DNA from: Symbiodinium natans
Taxonomy: Eukaryota > Sar > Dinophyceae > Suessiales > Symbiodiniaceae
Assembly: GCA_905221605.1 (NCBI GenBank)
Contig: CAJNDS010001791.1
Location: 224,501 to 288,500 of the forward strand
DNA length: 64,000 bases
Reading direction: 5' to 3'
The notes beneath the pieces were generated by a model. It searched no databases and was not told the DNA's origin. It saw only the letters and a program-made list of their open reading frames with translations. Made by a program: the position numbers and the translations under genes. Shown here piece after piece: positions 22,999 through 34,444 of this stretch. Within the stretch, counting starts at the first letter, position 1, and each line of letters starts with the position of its first letter.

Positions 22999-25900
22999 CT
23001 GCTGAACGGTCAAGAAGTCTGGGCTAGCGAGTCAAGGCTCGAGCGATCTTGGTGACGATTAGGGAGCAACTTGGACTATGACAACGAAAACGAATCGCAT
23101 GTGGGGAGTGGCCGGGAGGTGGGGGCGATTGCATCCGGTCCAAGACTCCGTCATGGCGACGAGAGGTTGCTGCAAGCCCTTGTGGGTACCCTATCGACCA
23201 CATCGCCCGGCAGCCTGGTGCCTCACCGGTCGACAAAAGCTTACTTCCCCCTTGGGGTGGGGAGGGGCTGGAAGTGGGCCCATTTGCATGCTTAGTGTTT
23301 TGGTTGTTCTCGTTGTTATCGTAAACGTTGCAGCAGCTATAGAGAACTTCACGTTGGCTTCCACTGGCTTGAAGGGGATCCCTCCTTTCCAGGCCGGCAG
23401 GTGGTCAAAACCCCCGGTATAGTAGGAGATGTAGGAGTGCCTTCGTGCGTACATCGCGGGATTTCAGACCATTCATCGCGTTCGTGTCAAAAAAAGCATG
23501 GTGTGACGCAGCAACAGCTGCATCTGCCACCCCATGCCACCCCTAAACTTCATTCAGGTTCCTGACGATGTTCGAGATTTTGTTCGCCAATTGGAGCCCA
23601 CCATGTAGGGTGCTCGTGGAAAACATCAGTGTGTCCTGGATGCGTTGGGTTGGCGGGTAAGTTGCAGGCTCCTGTTGTTTTCTTCGCCCGTGGGAGCTTG
23701 GGCGAAATCCAAACCGAGGAATGGTTCTCCATCTTCTTCTTGCTCTACCGGTGTGCCGGGAGCTGAGTCGAACTTGTCTATCTTTTCTAAGCCGCTTGCA
23801 ACTTCAACGCTTCGTTTCTATGTCAACGCTTTAAAGCTCTCCTCCTCTTCTTCTTCTTCGCTTTTTCTATGAGGTCCTTGGATTTGCAGTCCTCAACGCT
23901 GCTTGTCCAGCACTGATCGCCGGTACATGTCCTTTTTGAGGTGAACGTGGCGGCCGTAACTTTTTGCTGAACCGTGACTTGGTTTTCGTCCATTCCCAAT
24001 CCTAGACCACCGCCTTTCTGAGGTTGTAAACGCGGTGTTCGTGCAGCAACTTGCTGGCAATGTCAGTCCCTAAACCCTTCCGACACGATTTTTCCCTGCA
24101 GTGCAGATGTTTGCAGGAACATGGTAGGCGAGATCTTCCTGGTCGTTTGTTCGGAAGAGTCGCTGGGAGCGACATGTTGTGTGCACAGAGTTTGAGAGCC
24201 CATAGTTGCCCTCCATTTCGGGTTTCTTCCAAAGGCCCGGACATGAGACCAGAACCAAGCGAGAATGTCGGGCTGTAGCAGATGAAGACGAGATGCAGCG
24301 TGAGCGAGAGGGTTAGAAGTCAGACTTCCTCCCAGTCCTGGAGTCCTTCGTGTCTAAAACATAGAAGATGTGCATTGCTACGAGAGGCAGACGATGAAAA
24401 CTGCAAGCTCTGACGAAGAGCTGGCTTTCAAGCAGAAGGAGCGGGACGTGGCCCTGTACACTCGCAAGGCCTCAGTCTCAGGGGGCCCTTGGGGAAAAGA
24501 GCCGCAAAATAATGATTCGGGTGCCAGGAACAGGTAGAACCTTGAGGAACCACCACCGTGCAGCCCCGCCGACGTAGCCTGGCGCCGCGACAGATCCATG
24601 TAATTACTCTTGCAATGGCAATATCGGGTTTAAGACAATCTTCTGTGGGTTTCAGGATGTGTCAGGCGCAAGGGAGCAGGGGTCTGTGAGTGTTGATCGT
24701 GAAAAGCAACGGACAGTTTTGCATGGGAGGTAAAGAAGCTATTCCAGCGGCTCTGCGGCATTACATGCTTCGCGAAGCTGTCCAAGGCCTCAAGGCCTCA
24801 CCCCTTGAAACAGCTCTCGGGGGGTTTGGAGGTCCAGATTTCACGGTCGAACATATCATTGACCGTACCGACAAGTCGAAAGACCAAGGAGTATGGACTC
24901 TTCTGGCGATGGGTCGATCAACAAAGAGGCCACGTCCCAAAACTCAGGCATGCGTGCACTTAAAGGCATGTAGTGTCAGCGTGTGTAGACAGGCAATGGC
25001 GCATGGCAGGGCAGCATCGTGTGGTTCGGATAGAAAGTTCACTATGGGAGGTGCAGCTTAGGAACTAGCTGGCTTGACCTCAGATTCCGGCGAAATGGCG
25101 AGTAGACCTCGTACTGCAGTACTGCTGCATCTGGCCCCCATGCTACGTAACTCCATGCGACACAGGAGTTTTCCAAGCTTGTGAACTCGCCAATGCTCAA
25201 GTTCTGGATGGGACAGCTCGAGTGCCGTGGCACGATTATTGGCCCCGAAAGCATGTCAAACCTTCGAGAAGCTGCTGGTTTGTATGTCTTTGTCTTTCCA
25301 GCCCAATGAGGGGCGTAGCTCCCGGAGGGGACACACTGCGCAGGTATAGTCACGTCCCGTATATGTGAGGAGTGTCACTTGGTGCAGCGCCATGCACGTC
25401 ATGAGTTCAGGAGGTATAGGTTACCATCCACAACGCGCTGCTCCTGAAAACTGCTTTGGCTGCAAGAGACGTCCAAACTGGTTTGGGCAGCAAGGAGGCG
25501 TCACTGAGCCAAGTCGTCAGAGTGCACGTGATCCTGAAGCTGAGTGAGGCCTCAGAACCTCTGCGACTGAAGCACGGAACAAAGACGGCACCACTGTTGC
25601 TATCGAAGTTAACCGTGATGAAGAGGAAGCTGTCACTGAAGCAGAACTTGCTAGTCCCATCTGGGACTCGACTGATGAGTTATGAGTTCCCTGAAGAAGT
25701 GCCATGGGCTCAACGAAGGACGTCGGAGTGTGCGCGGAAGTTCCTGTTGAGAACTGCGCTATTGAACAGCTGGAAGGTGCAACAGCGCTGGAAAGCAGAC
25801 ATTGAACTGCGCATGAGACTATCTTTGCCGGGATGTTTCCAAGACTCCAGGCAACTGGACCTTGATTCACTGTTCCCTAGGGCTCCTTCACTGATGACGT

Positions 25901-28151
25901 GGCTTTTACTAGTGATACTGGCACTGGTGCGAACAGTGGACACTGACTTTAGCGGACATGTCGCCTGAACTTCTCCATGCGGTCATGACTGATGAAGTGT
26001 TTGGCCGCCTGTTGCGTTCTACCCTGAACGCCGAACGCTGGAGACGAGAGCCATGTACGGACTGCGGCAAGCTCCTAAACGGTGGCCAGATCATCTTGCT
26101 TCAACAACAAAGCTACTGAAGTTCGAGCGCGAAAGTCCCATGGCAACTTGCAATGTTATGAAAGTGGCTCACTGTTTGTGTTTGGCGTACGTGGACCTAC
26201 TGATCGAGGGGGACAAAGCACGGACGAAGCAGTTTCCTGAGGATCTGCTGAAATAACTAATCATGAAGATCACTGGCGAGTTGGTTGGAGGGACTCAGCA
26301 CACTTTCCTTGGCCGCAAACTGAGACACCGCGGTGATCGAATTAATGTGTGCATGTTCGCTGAAAAACTACACTGCTTGAAATGTACAACTTGAAGAACT
26401 GCAACTCTGTTGCAAAGACTGGTTGGCTTTCTCTGAAACAACTGGTCCCTAAGCACCTGAACAAAGAACACGCAAAACACGGGACTGATTGAATCTCATG
26501 ACGAAACGGTTCAAACTTGAAGTGCTGCCAACACTGCCCTGCCCTCGGTTCCCCACAACTGGAACTTGACGGTGCTATCACTGGCATGCGCATCGGAGTC
26601 ATGAGCACACTGCTACACGGGCAGTGAAGCGCTCACGGCAAGGTGAAGACTGAGTGAACTGAACTGAGTCGACGGGGGTATCCAAGCATGCCATACCCAC
26701 TAGTTGGTACCGGCCTCTGCTTCGGGGACCTTTTCCGACTAAACTGGAGGACATCATTGAAAGGCTGATCGTTGAGTCTTGTGATGGAAACTGTTCACCG
26801 GACTCGGTGACTCGTACAGAGCCAGCTGCATGCAGCACTGTGAACGAACAAATGCAAAGAGCCATTTGCTGAACTGATGATTTTCCTTACTGCTGAAGGT
26901 GGTTGGTGGTTTCGACTACTTCGCTGAGAGGATAGTGATGACTATGATGAGGTCTGTTAGCGAACGCTGTTCCAATTGCCCTGTCCACCGATGTTCACGG
27001 CCAAGCCCGACAGCAAAAGGTGCTGACTGCGACTGCTCGCTTGAAGCTGTGACACACCGTAGAGTACTGTAGTACTGTGTGCTCCAAAATGGAAGTTGTA
27101 ACTTTCAAGAGAAAAGTCCCAGGAGACGTTTCAAGGGGTTGTGGGAGGGGGCAGCCTGGAAAGCCCCGGCATCGTGGCTCCTCCAAGCGGTTGAGGCAGG
27201 TTTCACAGGGGGGCGGGGCGTGGCCCACAAATTTCCGGTTGGGGGAAGGAGACCAGATCCTAGACACTTCTCGGAAGCCGAGGTGAGAAGAAGTTCTCGT
27301 GTCAAACGATCAGATGCGGGTTAGGGTTTGTTGGGCCATGAGGCTAATCCCGGCAAGCTTTTGGAAACCCCTACCTAAAGCGGGGCCAACATTATGTTGG
27401 GCGGCTTGGAATCACGAGGCGTGTCTCCGTGAGCATAATTACAGCAGCGTTCGCCTGAGGTTGGAGTACCATGACTTGATGAGCCTCTTCGAGTTCCTAG
27501 ACAATGGGGATGGAGAGATCACGCTGACGCTTGTCCCAGACATCTCTGCGTGAGCGTGATCCCAAGGCCATTGCCCCCCCCCCCCCCCACCCTAAACCCT
27601 GACCCTGACTTTTGCAGGAATCCAGCCTCAGATGACAGACCTTCGGGCCGAAACCCTAAAGCCTAAAGCCTAAAGCCTAAACCCTAAACCCTAAACCCTA
27701 AACCCTAAACCCTAAACCCTAAGCCCTAAGCCCTAAACCCTAAACCCTAAACCCCAGCCAGTGGTCGCAGCTCAGGATGGAATTCATCGAAGGGGCAGCA
27801 CGACTCCGAGGTGGTGCGCCACCTGGGCAGAAAAAATCTGCGACCTATTGAACCACCTCCCTTTTTCAAGTTTGAGAAAACCTGGAAGATTCACAGAGAG
27901 TTTCAGGAGAGTTTCTTCTTGGGAGGTTTTGGGGTGCAAGGGATGCGACAGCCTGCCTTCACGAAGCGTCACTGGCATCGTATGCAAATACCGTACGATT
28001 AAGAGCAAGAAACACGGTACGATAGAGCAAGAGGCTCTGCGCGCAGTCGCATGGACAAGTTCAGGCCTCCATCACGCTTGGAACGTTGCATCTCAGGAAA
28101 GCCCTGGACATCTGGCGAATTGAAACGAAGCTGGAGGCTGTGATTTGCTGA
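19034..28151 (+). CDS. Voltage-gated cation channel, single 6-TM domain with C-terminal EF-hands, about 23 exons
   Basis: Membrane channel rebuilt from short exons whose phases join: 19,034-19,081; 19,139-19,172; 19,393 to about 19,440 (S1, NVLWMAWELQF); 19,901-19,929; 20,055-20,136 (S2, LAFTVLFTLDVMVR); 20,306-20,335 (S3, LNYIDVAA); 20,617-20,640; 20,830-20,884 (S4, ILFRLLRIGKLARAIR); 21,100-21,169; 21,927-21,973 (S5, LFWSFCLLTFVQCVAG); 22,239-22,303; 22,403-22,440; 23,558-23,630 (pore, MFEILFANWSPPCRVL); 23,719-23,754 and 23,874-23,897 (S6, FSIFFLLYRC then VLGFAVLN); 24,023-24,045; 24,387-24,468; 24,730-24,746; 24,889-24,928 (EF-hand loop DSSGDGSINKEE); 25,166-25,221; 27,460-27,528 (LFEFLDNGDGEITL); 27,776-27,817; 28,097-28,151 (ALDIWRIETKLEAV, stop). 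S4 has Arg/Lys every third residue. The EF-hands suggest Ca2+ control. No stop or frameshift was seen in the joined reading. The first exons and the end of S3 are least certain. The 5' end may lie further upstream. Confidence 0.85.
21010..21042. repeat. Poly-C tract of about 30 bases in a channel intron
   Basis: C homopolymer in the intron between the S4 exon (ending 20,884) and the next exon (from 21,100). Poly-Pro/Gly frames here are artefacts. Confidence 0.9.
22963..22997. repeat. (GA)n microsatellite in a channel intron
   Basis: About 17 GA units within the intron between the exons at 22,403 and 23,558. Confidence 0.95.
25550..26480 (+). pseudogene. Degenerate Ty1/copia retrotransposon pol (reverse transcriptase region)
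   Basis: Copia-type pol fragments appear in order across changing frames: a pre-RT acidic segment (VNRDEEEAV, 25,612 onward), FPEEVPWAQR with VPVENCAIEQLEGA, LALVRTVDTDFSG, MSPELLHAVMTDEVFGRLL, then YGLRQAPKRWPDHL (26,056 onward), LAYVDLLIEGDK (about 26,185), TGELVGG..HTFLGRKL (26,271 onward) and SLKQLVPKHLNKEH. The catalytic YVDD box reads YVDLL, so the second Asp is missing. There are at least five frame changes and several stops. No LTRs, integrase or RNase H were identified. It lies inside the channel intron 25,222-27,459 in sense orientation and is clearly dead. Confidence 0.85.
26481..27076 (+). other. Probable further decayed retroelement or intron sequence
   Basis: Downstream of the copia RT remnant the sequence keeps its style (many ACTGA-type words) but I could not match it to RNase H or an LTR. 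It lies in the same channel intron. Confidence 0.35.
27077..27290 (+). mobile_element. Short dispersed element, copy 1 (SINE-like)
   Basis: Its last 60 bases (about 27,232-27,290) share GGGGAAGGAGACC-GATCC, then TCTCGG and AAGCCGAGG, with the end of the element inserted in the AT-rich island at 54,083-54,352. The 3' end can form a CTCGG/CCGAG hairpin. Its 5' boundary here is uncertain and no clear target duplication was seen. It lies in a channel intron. I infer a non-autonomous repeat family; I cannot name it. Confidence 0.5.
27590..27755. repeat. Interstitial telomere-type CCCTAAA array in a channel intron
   Basis: CCCTAAA units, with AGCCTAAA and AGCCCTAA variants, run from 27,651 to 27,755, with a single CCCTAAACCCT at 27,589-27,599. 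TTTAGGG is the plant-type and dinoflagellate telomere unit. The array lies between the channel exons at 27,460 and 27,776, so it is internal to a gene rather than a chromosome end. Confidence 0.9.
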
Positions 28152-28290
28152 GAGGTTTTCTTCCGGCTTCTGGTGGTATGGGCTCTCAAACTGAGTCGGA
28201 ATGGCGCGGAACATGTCTCCGACCCCCGATCGAGTTTCTGAATGATTCTGAATGCTCGGCCAGGTTCTTTTCGCGGAGGTCTTGGGCGTC

Positions 28291-28640
28291 CTACGCGGAG
28301 ACAAAGATGTGCAGCTTGTTTTCGAAAACTCCACGCCTCTTCGACCGCACAAAGCGCCTGTTTTTTAAAGCATATCCTGTGAGCATCTCATGATCCTGAA
28401 GCACATGTTTTGCCCATTGCAGCACCCTCGCACGTAGCGCGCCAAGGGTTTCCAGCACAAGGGTGGCCAAAGGCACCGTCGAATTCTCCAGTTTTGAAGC
28501 TGAAAGATCCAACAAGCCTTCCTTGTTGGGAACATCGAGTTTCCCAAAAATCGTATTGTGAGTGTCCGGTACAGTTACCAGATGGTACCAGGGCTCCCCC
28601 CTTTTGCTGATGATGCCCGCGCATGTTCTTGTTCCCATCT
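28291..28640 (-). CDS. Minus-strand open frame, unrecognised
   Basis: Open for 115 codons on the minus strand, with ordinary composition (fragments LDVP, LVLETLGALRARVLQWAKHV, DHEMLTGYAL). It is one of few minus-strand candidates in the window. No family is recognised. It could be an exon of an antisense gene or chance openness; no splice partner was found. Confidence 0.3.
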
Positions 28641-29335
28641 GATACTTTAGTCAATAGGTCTACAGGCTTGGCTAAGGACCCAAAGAAACGAAAACCACGC
28701 TCATGCGCCAAGCACCTAAGGTACCAGCACATCAGAGCCACGGATGAGCGACGTCGGGGTGGTTCCATGGTCGAGTCGCATGCAACCGACACGTGCGACG
28801 CGAGGTCGCTGGGACGCATTGGGCACGATGAGGATAAGTTGATAGGTGTACTACATGGGCCCTTTCACCTTCCGAGATGGCTGTAGTTGGATTCTATTTG
28901 CTCGTGTCGAACTCTGGTGACTCTGGTTTGCGACGTTTTCCCAGTACCACCGGCCTGAACGTGCAAAAACCTCGCTTGGAACTCAGATTGTCTGATGGGG
29001 TCGGGCCGGCCTCATCTACTGCCACAACGCCCACCAGCCGTCCGAGAAGCAGTATTGGCCAGATGCCCGAAGCCATTTGAGGAGTGACTTAACAGGTTGC
29101 AGGGATTCTTGGGGGCTAAAGGGCCCTTAAGGGCCCTTTTGGGCTGTGCCTCCTCCTGTTTCACAGCCCCCGTGCCGTCGCGGTTGTTTGGGTCCCGTAT
29201 TGCAGAAGGCCTTGCCAAAGTTCCCAACTTGGCTTTTGGGGGGCCGTGGACACAGGCTTGGAGCCAGCTAAACAGGAAGGTTTCACCGCTTGGAAAATCT
29301 GCTGGGGAGCACAAGCCTGCCTAAAAAAAAAAAAC

Positions 29336-29457
29336 ACAGTAACTCGATGGCTGAACTCGCTAGTCTTGACTATCGAGTTCCGCCCTTGCGCGCTGCACTC
29401 TTCGGTTCTGCTCAGCCGAGTGCGGTGGCAGAAAATGGCACCCTGAGGTGTATGCTT
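29336..29457 (+). CDS. Possible exon, unrecognised
   Basis: After AACACAG (29,331-29,337) the frame reads MAELASLDYRVPPLRAALFG and on to CMLFDSPGS with no stop. Composition looks coding. A second candidate follows at about 29,732-29,845 (LPPQGSWHSLYFAIRCGFYN) after TTCGCAG. They may belong to one gene, but I recognise no domain. Confidence 0.35.
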
Positions 29458-30829
29458 TTTGACAGCCCGGGCTCAGTTTCCCCAGGCCTGCTGCGCACTT
29501 CACCGTGACTTCACCTTCATAGAGTCATAGAGTCTGATGTGGAATTCCGATAAAAGCACCTGTGCGCAACAGGTCCGTAGAGCCTCTTCCCAAGAGTTCT
29601 TTCACAATGGCTTTCGAAGGGAAGAGAGCCACCTTAAGGAAAGGTGGCAGACAATGATTCCTAGTATAGTCCTTATGGCAGAGGTCACTTGATGGTTTGA
29701 TGATGGTTTGATGACTTCTTTGCTGTTCGCAGATGCTCTTCGCAGTTCCGCCGGCGGCACGTTCAACACGCTGCCTCCGCAGGGCAGCTGGCATTCGCTA
29801 TATTTTGCAATCCGCTGCGGCTTCTACAATAATCGGCCACAAGGATGATGCAACGATCACATGTGAACAAGGTACGAACCAGATTCTTGGGGAGAGAGAT
29901 GCCTGCCTTGACTCCAAGCAGGTTTCGATCTAGATTAAGAAATGCACTGGCTGAAGCTGTGACGTTTTAAATGATGTCCTAAGCCGCAGCTAGCTGGTTC
30001 CGCAAATTCGGGACCATTGTTAACAGAATCTCAGCAGAATCTTTGCGGATATCGAGCTCGCGGACTCTGCAAAAGAGCAGCTGCATTTTGTGAACTTCGT
30101 AGCGCGGATCATTCAGAAGAGATCATGCTCTCATCATGTTCGACTAGGACGCTCAAGCCCTTTCGAGAGAGATGAGCTTCTGTGCCTTGGAGAGGTCACA
30201 AGGCCGCGCACGCCCCTCGAAGGGTACTGAGGCGCCCCGCAGGAACTTCTGGAGGCTCGGACCAGAGGCCACATGTGTCCGTCACCGAGTCCCCTGCCCC
30301 TAGCTCGGACTGAGCCAAGCTGGGAAGCTGAGCACGGGAAATGCAACGGTCTATTTGTTAGCATGCTTGCTTTGGCTCCGCTTGGGGGTCATGGTTCATG
30401 ATCGTTCACGTTCCAGCGTGCCTTTTGCTTCCCAGCAGCTTTTGCTTGACAGCTGGGCCTGGCGAGTTTGATCGCCGTCAAAGCATGACTCCTCATGTTT
30501 TGTCATGACAGGCAAAAAATTGTAGAAACAGCTAGCTTCCCCCTTCTTCTGCAGAAGTGCCCCAGGCAGATGCTTAGTTCCGAGCCGCTGGAAGTCCGAG
30601 CTTGCTCTCTTTGAAATGCAGAGACCATGCTGGAACGGATTTCCCAGTAAGGCCGTGGGCAAGGGGCCAACAGTGAGATCCGAAAGGAAGCCCACCCAGG
30701 AATGCCCGTGAATGGTCGTTGTTTTTGCTCATCATGCTGCCAGTCCTCCCCACAGGTCGCGTGAATTGCCTCTTTTGCAAAGCCTCTTTAAAAAGTCTTT
30801 GCTGCCACCAAAAACGGTGAGTATGAGAG

Positions 30830-31198
30830 TATCACCCAAATGTTCGGCTGATCACTCAGCTCTGGACCCTGTCTGCGATGTCTGCCTTGTACTAACAGCA
30901 CCTCGCACCAGAGTCTTCTTGTGCCAGCGTTGCGACTCATCTGCGCTGCAGAAAAGAGCCTCGGTGTACAGGGCGCTTGCCAGGCAGGTCATGTCTGGAT
31001 CTTACGGGATCTTACGGGATCTTACGGGCGCTCCTCAATTGAGGAAAGCGCCATCTTGGCCACAGTTGGGGCCCTTGAGAGCATCCCCCGGTCCTGGTTC
31101 GGCTCAGCAAAACTTGGAGTGCCTGGCCCGGGCTCCCGCGAGCTGAACAGGCCGCGAGATTTGGAGGACTTTGAAATCAAGAGGAGAGTAGCTGAGTA
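30830..31198 (+). CDS. Possible exons, unrecognised (CxxC-containing)
   Basis: The first part contains PVCDVCLVLTAPRTRVFLCQ with paired cysteines (CDVC, CQRC), which could be a small zinc-binding module. The last part, about 31,107-31,198 after GGCTCAG, reads SRELNRPRDLEDFEIKRRVAE and ends at a TAA inside the tandem array. Whether they join is not known. Confidence 0.3.
30998..31028. repeat. Ten-base tandem repeat, three copies
   Basis: GGATCTTACG repeated three times in direct order. Confidence 0.9.
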
Positions 31199-31239
31199 AC
31201 TGAGTAACTGAGTAACTGAGTAACTGAGTAACTGAGTAG
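31190..31239. repeat. Eight-base tandem repeat, about six copies
   Basis: CTGAGTAA repeated about six times, directly at the end of a coding-like frame, so the first repeat supplies its stop codon. Confidence 0.9.
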
Positions 31240-31530
31240 AAGGTCATCCGTGTGAAGTGAGAGGGACTTCAGAAGCTCAACCGTGAGGCCATGTGGGGGC
31301 ACAACGAGGCCTTGTGCTTGAGCACTTCTCTATGTTATCTGGGGGGAGAGTCTGATGTGGCTGCCGTGGCTCATCCACCGTGGAGACTGCCAATGCCAGT
31401 GACATGCGAGAGATGGCAGAGCTTGTGTGATGTGTCTGGCACCTGCTCTTCCAGCATCAGCCAGTTCATCTGCAGGGCCACTTATAGCCTAATTCTAGCC
31501 GTAGCATGTTTGTGCTGTTAAAACCTTCTT

Positions 31531-31680
31531 GAAGGTGCAGAAGTTCGCTGAGAAGCACAGCCTCAGCGAGCCGCCAGCTCAGCCCTTTTTCGCACGCCAC
31601 TTGTTGAGTCGCCTCGCCCTCGCGACGTCTGGAATCAGAAGCTTGTGCAAGGAAGCTAAGAGCGGAGTGTTATGGAGTGC
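31531..31680 (+). CDS. Possible exon, unrecognised
   Basis: After TTGAAG (acceptor-like, 31,525-31,530) the frame reads VQKFAEKHSLSEPPAQPFFA and then RHLLSRLALATSGIRSLC. It has good coding composition and no stop until well past the likely donor. The family is not recognised. Confidence 0.35.
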
Positions 31681-33118
31681 CTGTGTTGGAGGTACAGGTC
31701 AGCATCCAACAAAACAAAACGCCTTGATGCGCTTTTTGTTTAAATGTTCTGGGTTGTGGTGTCTGCTTGCAGCAGCGACATGAGAGAGGATTTTCCGTAC
31801 GGTGCCTGGAAGAAGTTATACCCCCCTAGTCAGGCTGGCAAAGGCAGACCTCAAGAAGATGTTCGACGGTGTTGTCACAAAAAGTCGCAGGCAAGGGCCT
31901 AGCCACTGTCGTGGCTTTCAGTTTAGTCTCAACAGCCCTTCTTCCTGCTACTTATACCGACGAATGATTGGAATCATGTTCAGAATTGCCCCACCGCCTG
32001 CTGTATTTTGCCCCGTGCTTACTGACGTCCTCCCTAGACGCTCGAATTTACGCACTGAACCCCAAACCCTGCCTCTTTGGGTTGTGCGATAGGAAGACAA
32101 ATGAGTGGCGCTGGTAAGACTTCTTCCTTAGGACTTTTTTTGTGATTTCTCCACACAAACAAACCCTACATTGGCCCTTCAATGTGTTACGCTGGGAGAT
32201 GTTCTGGCAGGCGGGTCACCGTGCGCGTGCCGGCGACGACTGCGACCCTCGGTCAAGGCTTAGAGCTATCGTCTACAAGGTGCAATAGAATATGACTGCT
32301 TATTACTGCTTATAACCCTACACATCCGTACACACCATATACAACCCCTACCACATACCATACCCCGTAGAACCCTGATTTGTTGTTAGGGGCCGGGCAG
32401 TTGCCAGTCGTGCTGAGGTTTGGGGTACTTGGTATACCTTGGTATGCACGCTCTTGTCTGCTGTCGCCGGGAGCTGCATCTGGGTGTCATGAGGCCTTTG
32501 AGTTTGGCCCGTCTCTCGGACCCTCGAATCCCAAACCCTTTCTCAGCTAAACCCCTCAACCCCTCAAACCCTCCTAAAACAAAAACCTAGACCCTCAATG
32601 GTAGGGCCCCCCCCCCCCCCCCAAGCCCAGAGAGTGTGCCCAAGGAACATGGGGCCGGGCTTCGACTGCGCCGGCATGGTTGGGGGCTTTTGGGGATGGA
32701 GCAGTGGGCATGACTTCTGATCTGCATCTCTCACGTAGATGTTTAGATGTGCCATACCTACATGTAAAGAGCTCTTCGCCAAAAACACCAATGTCTTGCT
32801 TTGTTCGAAAGCGCTTTCGTCGTGGTGTTCTGTGCCGGCCCCGAGTGAAGTCTCTTGCTGACTTGCAGACCGATTTGGCGACTTCTTATTGTGTTTGTTA
32901 CATTCTTTGTTGCGTATGGGTTGCCATGATTCCTGAGGCTCTGGATGTTTGGAACGAGGTGCAAGATGGTGTGCAAGCCGGAGTTTGCTCTCACATCCCA
33001 GGGCAGTCTATCGCCGAATGTAGCCATGGCTCAGTATCGTGGGGCTCGTCGCAGCATACTTTGCAAGCCCACATGGGCTGAAGCTACACCCAAATAGAAT
33101 TTTCGGCCTCTTGCGCAG

Positions 33119-33194
33119 TTGACTGTGGAGCGTGCCCCGAGCTTCTCGATTGAGCCGCTGGCCGAGTTTCGGGAAATCGAGTTCTCAACCAAGG
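33119..33194 (+). CDS. Exon of an unrecognised gene
   Basis: Framed by TTGCGCAG and a GT donor, it reads LTVERAPSFSIEPLAEFREI followed by EFSTK. Canonical borders and composition support an exon. Neighbouring exons could not be identified with confidence. Confidence 0.45.
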
Positions 33195-34444
33195 GTTCCG
33201 GAGAAGGGGCGATTGCTCTCGTGAGTCTTCTCATCGGGCCCAGCTGCCAGCATACGAAGTTCTGTTGATGTCCTTGTTGGTTGTGATCCAAGGGTGCAAC
33301 CCCTTATTGAGCCAGCCCTTTCAAGCGCAGCCTGGGTGCCTCCCCCCCCATTCCATTCCATCAGAGAGAAGCTTCGAGTCAGTGTAAGGGTGCCCGAGCT
33401 TGGAGAGACCTATTGAGAGCCTAGAGAGATGTTTGCCCTCAGTCAAAGCACTGCTAAGGATCGAAGGTGAAGGCCAGCGGCCTAGCAGTCATCCTTGGTT
33501 CAATTTTGGGTCTTTGTGTCATGTGGCTTCGGCTATGCCCAGCTGCACCTTCCATTGCGTTCGGGAATGGGCAAGAAGGCATCGACGGCCAACAAAGCCG
33601 CAGGTAAGCGCAGGAACTTTTGACAGGTATGTCAGAAGGTGTACCTGATATTTAATGGGGCCTGCAAGGTTGCGCTGTGGCATCTTGTTTGCCCGTCAAA
33701 GCACTGCCCAGCAACAATGCGCGCTTCTTCGATTCGACGCCCGCAGGATGGGACTGCCTCCAAATGTCCATAATGCTGTCGTGCGTTCAAAACAGATCTT
33801 CGATCCTGCCCCGTACCTTACCTCTTGCAGTGTGCAACAACATCTTCCATTACGAATCAGAATCGGTTGTCCCGTTGCAGGTGCTCACCTGCTGCCTCGG
33901 GACAAATCCAACCTAGCCGCGCACTTGGTGGACGGCACCTGGCGATATTCCGCCTCGACAGGGAAGCCGGAAAAGCGGTGATCAGGGTCCTTCGCGGCCG
34001 CGGAACCTCCCCGACATCTCCTCACCTCTGTGGCAAACGCGCAGCAGCTCGGAATCTAGTTGCTGTGTTGCTCTTCTGGCAGGTGGTGAAGGGTGTGGAA
34101 GCTGCATACAAGTACATCGAGCAAGAGGCTCTATGCAAAGCCAGAATAGCCAAAAGCCATGGGGAGGGATTCCGATCGGGTCGCGTGTCGCGTGTCGCGT
34201 GTCGCTGTTGTGTGGTGCATGTGCTGTTGGACTTGTGAGTGCACCCCAGCATTATATCTTCAGCCAAAGCGCAGCCTCAAGTAAGCCCATTTTGGCCACG
34301 AGCCTAATGAGTCTAATGTTTTGCCTACATCGAAGCCGGCTCATGCGAACGTATGTATTTGTTCATCCTGCTGGCTTCAACCGCTCGCGAGTAGGATCTG
34401 CGAACGGAGATGTATCCGGATGTATCAACTAAAATTCCTCGGAG

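Noticed and set aside
24690-25061. ORF with a segment resembling 6-phosphogluconate dehydrogenase (DRT..KDQGVWT)
   Set aside because: Another frame of the same bases gives the channel's EF-hand exons with correct splice borders and phase, so this is a shadow frame.
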